NCBI GenBank assembly: GCA_015065105.1
Contig: SVQZ01000004.1
Coordinates: 62,001-126,000, forward strand
Reading direction: 5' to 3'
Source of the DNA: Oscillospiraceae bacterium
Lineage (GTDB): Bacteria > Bacillota > Clostridia > Oscillospirales > CAG-272
Length of the DNA stretch: 64,000 nt
How positions within the stretch are numbered: the stretch's first letter is position 1; each line of letters begins with the position of its first letter. The position numbers were made by a program, and so were the translations under genes. Positions 57,926-64,000 of the stretch are shown here, piece by piece. A model generated the notes under the pieces. The model saw nothing but the letters and a program-made list of their open reading frames with translations, did no database searches and had not been told where the DNA came from.

Positions 57926-58851
57926 AGCATCTTACCCTCCATTTCCTCATCGCCGTTATCAAGCTGGTTTGTAATAGACATACAAAGCAGAATGAATACC
58001 ATAAGAACAAGGGATATTGCCGCACCGAGATTCGGATTGTAGCTGTTTCCTAAGAACTGAAGGTCGATCAAGTCACCGATAAGCATATTGGCGCCGCCGC
58101 CAAGCATACGGGAGATGATAAAGGTAGAAACTGCAGGCACAAATACCATGGTTATACCCGAAGCAATACCGGGCATGCTCAGAGGTATCACGACCTTTGT
58201 GAATACACGTACCGAGCCTGCGCCTAAGTCCTGCGCCGCTTCTATCGTGTGATTTTCTATCTTGGTCATAACAGAATAGAGGGGAAGTATCATAAAGGGA
58301 AGGTAGTTATATACCATACCCAACACCACAGCCCCCTGGGTGTTTATCATCTCAAAGGGACCCAGACCCACAAGAGAAAGGGCTCTGTTTATCCAGCCGT
58401 TCTTTTCAAGAAGGGTCATCCACGCATAGGTACGGAGCAAAAAGTTCATCCACATAGGAAGCATTATAAGCATCTGCACGAGTCTTTGGCTCGAAGCACG
58501 GAACCTTGACATGAAATATGCCAGAGGATAACCGATCACAAGACATATTGCGGTTGCAATAAGGGCAAGCCATGCAGAATTGAAAAGTACGGGAAGATAT
58601 CTGCTGACTTCGAAAATGTTTTCAAGTGAAAACCGGGATCTGTAGCTGACCGCGTCATCACCCTTTGCAAGAATAAGGAAGTTTGCTTCCTCGGCGGTCA
58701 GGGCTTTGCCGTTCTGATCGTAGGGTACGTCGGTGGTGAAGGCAAATACACCGATAAGCACCAGCGGGACGATGACGAATACTATCATCCAGAGAAGATA
58801 AGGGCCCGCCGCCCATCTGCTCTTATTATTCATCGTCTCCCTCCTCCTCAT
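57922..58851 (-). CDS. potB: Polyamine ABC transporter permease (PotB-like)
   Basis: [58 protein letters not shown]. Confidence 0.92.
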   Translation of the reverse strand: MRRRETMNNKSRWAAGPYLLWMIVFVIVPLVLIGVFAFTTDVPYDQNGKALTAEEANFLILAKGDDAVSYRSRFSLENIFEVSRYLPVLFNSAWLALIATAICLVIGYPLAYFMSRFRASSQRLVQMLIMLPMWMNFLLRTYAWMTLLEKNGWINRALSLVGLGPFEMINTQGAVVLGMVYNYLPFMILPLYSVMTKIENHTIEAAQDLGAGSVRVFTKVVIPLSMPGIASGITMVFVPAVSTFIISRMLGGGANMLIGDLIDLQFLGNSYNPNLGAAISLVLMVFILLCMSITNQLDNGDEEMEGKML

Positions 58852-59938
58852 TTGAGGGGATGGTGTATCTTGTTATTTTAGGCATCTCGCTCTTTTTCAT
58901 AACGTGGATATCCTCGGGGGTAAAGGAAATACCCACAACGTCGCCGACGTTTGCACTCTTGGTTGAATGGATTATCCAATAATCGGAGTAAGCATTTACA
59001 ACTATTTCATAATGCACACCCTTGAAGGTAACGGTCTCTACAACACCGTTGAGCACTTCATCGGACGCGGGAACGAGAGTGATATCCTCGGGACGGATAA
59101 CTACGTCAACAGGCTCCATTTCTTCAAAGCCCTTATCAACACAGTCAAAGTTGTTGCCTGCAAATTCAACCAGATAATCCTTGTGCATGATACCGGGAAG
59201 AATATTACTTTCACCGATGAAGTTTGCAACGAATGCATTTTTGGGCTCGTTGTAAATATCCTGGGGGGTGCCTATCTGCTGGATCTCACCCTTATTCATT
59301 ACAACCACGGTGTCGCTCATTGTGAGAGCCTCCTCCTGGTCGTGGGTAACGTAGATAAAGGTGATAGAAAGGCGTTGCTGTATCTTTTTAAGCTCGATCT
59401 GCATTTCCTTACGGAGCTTTAAGTCAAGGGCGCCGAGGGGCTCGTCGAGAAGGAGCACCTTGGGGTTGTTTACCAGAGCGCGGGCAATGGCAACTCTCTG
59501 CTGCTGACCGCCCGAAAGCGCGTTTATCGAACGCTTGTCAAAGCCGTGAAGATCAACTACGTCAAGCATCGCTTCAACTCTCTGCTTTACCTCCTTTTCG
59601 GGAACCTTTGCGATACGAAGACCGAAGGCAACGTTATCGTAAACGTTCAGATGGGGGAAGAGAGCATACTTCTGAAAGACAGTATTGACCTGACGCTTAT
59701 AAGGGGGCAGATCGTTGATTCTTTTTCCGTTGAATAAAAGATCTCCTTTGTCGGGGGTGGCAAAGCCGCCTATGATACGAAGAGTTGTTGTCTTACCGCA
59801 GCCCGAGGGACCGAGAAGGGTGATAAACTCCTTATCGTAGATATCAAGGGAGATGTTGTTGAGGACAGGTGTGTCGCTGTCCTTGAAGGACATTGAGACG
59901 TTTTTCAGCTCAATGATTTTGTTTTTGGGTTTACTCAT
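58826..59938 (-). CDS. potA: Polyamine ABC transporter ATPase
   Basis: [58 protein letters not shown]-terminal TOBE-like. Confidence 0.96.
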   Translation of the reverse strand: MSKPKNKIIELKNVSMSFKDSDTPVLNNISLDIYDKEFITLLGPSGCGKTTTLRIIGGFATPDKGDLLFNGKRINDLPPYKRQVNTVFQKYALFPHLNVYDNVAFGLRIAKVPEKEVKQRVEAMLDVVDLHGFDKRSINALSGGQQQRVAIARALVNNPKVLLLDEPLGALDLKLRKEMQIELKKIQQRLSITFIYVTHDQEEALTMSDTVVVMNKGEIQQIGTPQDIYNEPKNAFVANFIGESNILPGIMHKDYLVEFAGNNFDCVDKGFEEMEPVDVVIRPEDITLVPASDEVLNGVVETVTFKGVHYEIVVNAYSDYWIIHSTKSANVGDVVGISFTPEDIHVMKKSEMPKITRYTIPSNEEEGDDE

Positions 59939-60187
59939 TGCTTTTTTCTCCTAAAAATAAATAAACTTTTTGTTATTTATTTTCGTTTCCTTTTACACGT
60001 AAAAAAGCATTTGCAAGAAAAAAACACCCCGAAAAGGCAGGGACCTTAGACAGAGTGACAAACAAATCAAGCAAATAACCGAATACCTTCGGTTAAAACA
60101 CGTGCAAAATCCGTTTCTGTAAATACATAGTAATAATATCAAAAATATAGGATAAATGCAATAGTTTTGTAAAAATAATTCAACAAA

Positions 60188-60763
60188 TTATAAACAATTT
60201 TCAGTTTTTATGAAAATTGAAGCAAATAAAAAGACGGATAGTGCAAAAATACTGATATTTCCGTTGAGAATAAAGAGTATATATACTCCTATGACCCATA
60301 GTATTACGCAAAAGACAAAGGAAACGGCCTTTAATATATTCTCGCTTTTGTCCGCTTCAAGAAAGAGACAAAAAAAGCCGAGGAGCACCTCCCCTCCGTC
60401 AAGACCCTTTATCGGCAGAAGATTAAAGAGGGCATACAAAAGATTGGTGTATGCAAAAAAACTGTGGCTGCTTTTGAATATAAAAAACAAAAACAGATTA
60501 CCGAGAGCTCCCGCTAGGGAAACGGCTATCTGTTTTTTATACCCTGCAGTTTCTCCCCTGCTCTTTATATCGATCCCTAAAGGGAGAAGGGTAAGTGAGG
60601 ATATTCTTATTTTCAAAAACCTCATAACAAGGATATGGCAGAGCTCATGAAAAAGCACCGAAAAAAGGATAATGAAAAAATATATACCCGGCTCTAATAT
60701 AAAAAGGGCGCAAAGTGAGATCACGGATATCGGCGGAATATAAAGCTTTGAGATCCTTATCAT
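60188..60763 (-). CDS. M50 site-2 protease, SpoIVFB-like
   Basis: FHELCHILVMRFLKIRISSLTLLPLGIDI (HExxH), FNLLPIKGLDGGEVL; paired with an M23 gene by ATGA overlap. Confidence 0.82.
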   Translation of the reverse strand: MIRISKLYIPPISVISLCALFILEPGIYFFIILFSVLFHELCHILVMRFLKIRISSLTLLPLGIDIKSRGETAGYKKQIAVSLAGALGNLFLFFIFKSSHSFFAYTNLLYALFNLLPIKGLDGGEVLLGFFCLFLEADKSENILKAVSFVFCVILWVIGVYILFILNGNISIFALSVFLFASIFIKTENCL

Positions 60764-61413
60764 GTGAAATACTCCATCGGATCGACCTTTTCCCCGTTTT
60801 CTCTTATCTCAAAATGCAGATGCTCTCCCGTTGAATCGCCTGTTGAACCTACCGTTGCGATTATCTGTCCTGCTCTGACTTTTTCTCCTATTCTTACCTT
60901 CAGAGCGGAGCAATGAGCATAGATGCTCTCTGTTCCGTTTTCGTGGGAAAGCTTTATGAAGTTTCCGTAGGAACGATCATATTCCGCCATTTCCACCCTG
61001 CCGTCGGTATATGCGATTATATTCTTGTTTTCTTCGGGTACTATATCTATTCCGTAATGGAATTCGGTTTTGCTTGTACCGAAGGGGTCATTCCTTTCCT
61101 CGAAGCCCGAGCTTATCTCACCCTGCAAGGGAAAAAAGATTGCTTTTTCCGAAGCGTCAGCGCCGCATAGCCGGGGACTTAAATGAAGAACTCCCGTTTG
61201 TACTGCCTCGAGGCTTTCCTTCTCCTCCTTTTTTTCGGTGTCTATCGTGGCATTTGCCATTGCCGCCACGTCCTCCATCGATTCTTCGGGAGAATATATC
61301 ACCCTTACCGCTGCCATAAGAGCAATAACACACAGCATTGCGCCCAGTGCCTTGAAGGAGGGATAGTTCCTTTTTTGCTTGTTTACAGGGGTGTTTGTGT
61401 AGGTTATTTTCAT
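60760..61413 (-). CDS. Membrane-anchored M23 peptidase, SpoIVFA-like
   Basis: TM at N-terminus; GEISSGFEERNDPFG...EFHYGIDIVPEENKNIIAYTDGRVEMAEYD...GEHLHFEIRENGEKVDPMEYF. Confidence 0.8.
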   Translation of the reverse strand: MKITYTNTPVNKQKRNYPSFKALGAMLCVIALMAAVRVIYSPEESMEDVAAMANATIDTEKKEEKESLEAVQTGVLHLSPRLCGADASEKAIFFPLQGEISSGFEERNDPFGTSKTEFHYGIDIVPEENKNIIAYTDGRVEMAEYDRSYGNFIKLSHENGTESIYAHCSALKVRIGEKVRAGQIIATVGSTGDSTGEHLHFEIRENGEKVDPMEYFT

Positions 61414-61506
61414 TTATTTCACCTCTGTATATAAATATTCGAAATACAGATCAAAAAGAACGAAAACAGTTATAAGGGTGCTTTTGTTAAATATTTTAAA
61501 CTATTC

Positions 61507-61535
61507 TTGACAAAGCTCCTGTTATTTAATATAAT
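61507..61535 (+). promoter_or_regulatory. Sigma-A promoter of aspartate kinase
   Basis: TTGACA-N17-TATAAT. Confidence 0.8.
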
Positions 61536-61571
61536 ATAATGTAATTATTTAAATTTGGGGGATTATTAAAA

Positions 61572-62900
61572 GTGAATTCCGAAGTTTTGAAGGTTGTTAA
61601 ATTCGGAGGCAGCTCATTGGCGGATGCTGCCCAGTTCAGAAAGGTTGCGGATATCGTCCGCGCAGAAGAAAGCCGCCGTTACGTTGTTCCTTCCGCTCCC
61701 GGTAAGCGTTTTTCGGATGACGATAAGGTAACAGACCTGCTCTACAAGTGCTATGAAATGGCATCCAAGGGCGAGAGTATTGACGAAGTATTTTCTATCA
61801 TTACCCAGAGATATGACGGCATTATTGCCGATCTCGGTCTTGAAGGTTATTCCCTTGAAGACGAATACACATATATAAGAGGCTCGGTTATTCATAAGGC
61901 GGGCCGTGACTACGTTGCAAGCCGCGGTGAATACCTTAACGGTAAGATCCTGGCTGAATTCTTAGGCTACGATTTCATTGATGCTGCTGAAGTTATCTTC
62001 TTTAAGGAAGACGGTAAGTTTGATGCGGAGCGTACAAACGAGGCGATGGCTGCCCGTCTTTCAAAGCATGAAAGAGCGGTTATTCCCGGCTTCTACGGTG
62101 CAATGCCCAACGATACGATAAAGACCTTCTCCCGCGGAGGCTCTGATATCACAGGCTCTATCGTTGCAAGAGCGGTACAGTGCGATCTTTACGAAAACTG
62201 GACAGACGTTTCAGGCTTTTTGATGGCTGACCCCAGAATAGTAAAGGATCCCAAGGTTATCGATACCATCACATACCATGAGCTCCGCGAGCTTTCCTAC
62301 ATGGGTGCTACAGTTCTTCACGAGGATGCTATCTTCCCCGTAAGAGTTGCAGGTATTCCGATCAATATAAAGAACACAAACCATCCCGAGGATAAGGGTA
62401 CAATGATCGTTCCCTCCGCAGATATCTCCGCTTCCGAGGATATCATCACAGGTATTGCGGGCAAGAAGGGCTTCTCTGTTATCACTCTTGAAAAGGATAT
62501 GATGAATTCCGAAATTGGCTTCGGCAGAAGAGTTCTTGAGGTCCTTGAAAATGAGGAGATCTCCTTCGAGCATCTTCCCTCCGGTATTGACACAATGAGC
62601 GTTATCCTCAACTCTCATGCTATTGAGGGCAAAAAGGATGATCTTGTTAACAAGCTCTGCAGAAGAGTTAAGCCCGATTCCATTACAGTAAATGACGATC
62701 TCGCGCTTATTGCAGTTGTGGGACGCCGTATGGTAAGCGCAAAGGGTGTTGCGGCAAAGCTTCTCAACGCTATTGCAGAGGCGGACGTTAACGTAAGAAT
62801 GATAGATCAGGGCTCCAGCGAGCTTAACATTATCATTGCGGTTGAGTCCTCCGACTTTGAGAAGGCTATGCAGGCTATCTACTCCGGATTCGTAAAGTAA
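61572..62900 (+). CDS. Aspartate kinase
   Basis: VVKFGGSSLADAAQFRKVADIV, TFSRGGSDITGSIVARAVQCDLYENWTDVSGFLMADPRIV, C-terminal ACT domains. Confidence 0.95.
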   Translation: MNSEVLKVVKFGGSSLADAAQFRKVADIVRAEESRRYVVPSAPGKRFSDDDKVTDLLYKCYEMASKGESIDEVFSIITQRYDGIIADLGLEGYSLEDEYTYIRGSVIHKAGRDYVASRGEYLNGKILAEFLGYDFIDAAEVIFFKEDGKFDAERTNEAMAARLSKHERAVIPGFYGAMPNDTIKTFSRGGSDITGSIVARAVQCDLYENWTDVSGFLMADPRIVKDPKVIDTITYHELRELSYMGATVLHEDAIFPVRVAGIPINIKNTNHPEDKGTMIVPSADISASEDIITGIAGKKGFSVITLEKDMMNSEIGFGRRVLEVLENEEISFEHLPSGIDTMSVILNSHAIEGKKDDLVNKLCRRVKPDSITVNDDLALIAVVGRRMVSAKGVAAKLLNAIAEADVNVRMIDQGSSELNIIIAVESSDFEKAMQAIYSGFVK

Positions 62901-62901
62901 T

Positions 62902-63942
62902 ATGGATCTCTGGAGCTATTTGAAAGGTACGGATAAGCCGAAAATAATATACGGAATGGGAAACGGAGCGGATAAGATCCTCTCCGTTTTCGAGCTTTAC
63001 GGTATAAAAGCAGACGGAATATTCGCTTCGGATGAATTTTACCGAGAGGGGAAAAGCTTTCACGATATGCCCGTTCTCCGTTATTCGGATTTCTGTGAAA
63101 AATACTATGATTTTATAGTTCTCGTTTCCTTTGCCACCAATCTCCCCGAGGTAAGGGCGAACATATTGAGAATTGCATTCGAACGCGAGCTTTATGCTCC
63201 TTGTGTTCCTGTTTACGGCGATACTCTCTTTACCGAAGAGTATTATAATGAGCACAGAAATGAGATAGGGGATGCAAGAGCGCTTTTTGCCGATGAATTA
63301 TCAAGAGAAGTATTTGATAATATTATCAATTACCGTCTCACAGGTAAGCTTGAATATCTTTTGGCATCCGAGTGCGATAAAAAAGAGCCTTGGGAAAGGC
63401 TTCTTCATACAAAGGATAATAAGGTGTTTGCGGATCTCGGTGCATATACGGGAGATACCGCACTTGAATTTCTTTCATTCTGTCCCGATGCTGAAAAAAT
63501 ATATGCCATGGAGCCCGACCCCAGGAATTTCAGAAAGCTTTCGGCGATAGAGGATGAGCGTATCGTCAAGATAAATAAGGGTGCGTGGGATAAAGAGCAG
63601 ACGCTTGAATTCAATATGGGTGCAGGCAGAGGCGCATCTCAGACCAACAAGGGGAAAACGGTATTGCTTGATTTCGATTCTCTTGACCGTTTGCTTGATG
63701 GTGAAAGGGTGGATTATATAAAATACGACGTAGAGGGCTCGGAAGAAAAAGCTCTTTTCGGAAGCCGCAAAACCATTGAACTCTTCTCTCCCGACCTTCT
63801 TGTCTCGCTATATCACAGAAGTGAGGATATCTTCAAGCTTCCTATTCTTGTTCACGGCTTTATGCCTGAATATAAGCTATATCTCCGCCGTTTTGAATAT
63901 ATTCCCGATTGGGATATAAATTTATATGCAATAAGATATTGA
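62902..63942 (+). CDS. FkbM-family methyltransferase with N-terminal Rossmann-like segment
   Basis: VFADLGAYTGDTALEFLSFCPDAEKIYAMEPDPRNFRKL, LDSLDRLLDGERVDYIKYDVEGSEEKALFGSRKTI-like. Confidence 0.85.
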   Translation: MDLWSYLKGTDKPKIIYGMGNGADKILSVFELYGIKADGIFASDEFYREGKSFHDMPVLRYSDFCEKYYDFIVLVSFATNLPEVRANILRIAFERELYAPCVPVYGDTLFTEEYYNEHRNEIGDARALFADELSREVFDNIINYRLTGKLEYLLASECDKKEPWERLLHTKDNKVFADLGAYTGDTALEFLSFCPDAEKIYAMEPDPRNFRKLSAIEDERIVKINKGAWDKEQTLEFNMGAGRGASQTNKGKTVLLDFDSLDRLLDGERVDYIKYDVEGSEEKALFGSRKTIELFSPDLLVSLYHRSEDIFKLPILVHGFMPEYKLYLRRFEYIPDWDINLYAIRY

Positions 63943-63967
63943 ATTTTTGTGAAAAGGGTTATATAAT
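63939..63967 (+). promoter_or_regulatory. Promoter for the gene at the right window edge
   Basis: TTGAAT-N17-TATAAT overlapping the FkbM stop. Confidence 0.65.
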
Positions 63968-63989
63968 ATAAGCATAAAGGAGGTATAGT

Positions 63990-64000
63990 ATGAAAAAAAG
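63990..64000 (+). CDS. Start of a CDS truncated by the window edge
   Basis: AAAGGAGGTATAGT-ATGAAAAAAAG. Confidence 0.6.

Overview
The window looks like a chromosomal segment of a Gram-positive, probably endospore-forming clostridial bacterium (inferred from gene content and style). I found no phage, transposase, CRISPR, rRNA or tRNA signal. Left to right it carries: a degenerate OmpR-like regulator cut by the window edge, fba, a GH2 beta-galactosidase, two tandem ThuA-like genes, tex, an RsuA-type pseudouridine synthase and a YfbR-like HD phosphatase (all minus). Next is a 13-kb plus-strand carbohydrate-uptake operon (about 10.0-23.3 kb). It has one giant multidomain solute-binding protein, two separate MalF/MalG-like permease pairs, an NHL-TPR-Yip1 membrane protein, and a DUF5696-like secreted protein with acidic repeats, but no ATPase. 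It is preceded by a structured leader and an unlisted 28-codon membrane micro-ORF. After a repeat-rich, partly decayed region come a GT-C/UbiA/HAD lipid-linked sugar operon, trkA-trkH, M23 peptidase, secG-rnr, rpmH-rnpA-yidD-yidC-jag, PqqD-OPT, a WecA/TagO-like gene, trpS, an aminotransferase, a ClpP-like protease, pduL, ireB-ribF and a degenerate S11 peptidase. The right end holds a DUF4353-type lipoprotein, an InlB-repeat adhesin, potAB with a potC-potD fusion, a spoIVFA/spoIVFB-like pair, aspartate kinase and an FkbM methyltransferase. The most promising poorly described system is the 10.0-23.3 kb operon with its leader. Other notable items are an apparently active-site-dead S11 peptidase, a mycobacterial-type DPPR-synthase-like operon, an intergenic repeat family, a shared operator-like motif, and a YidC with an extra Cys/His segment. 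All assignments come from reading translations by eye; no database search was run.
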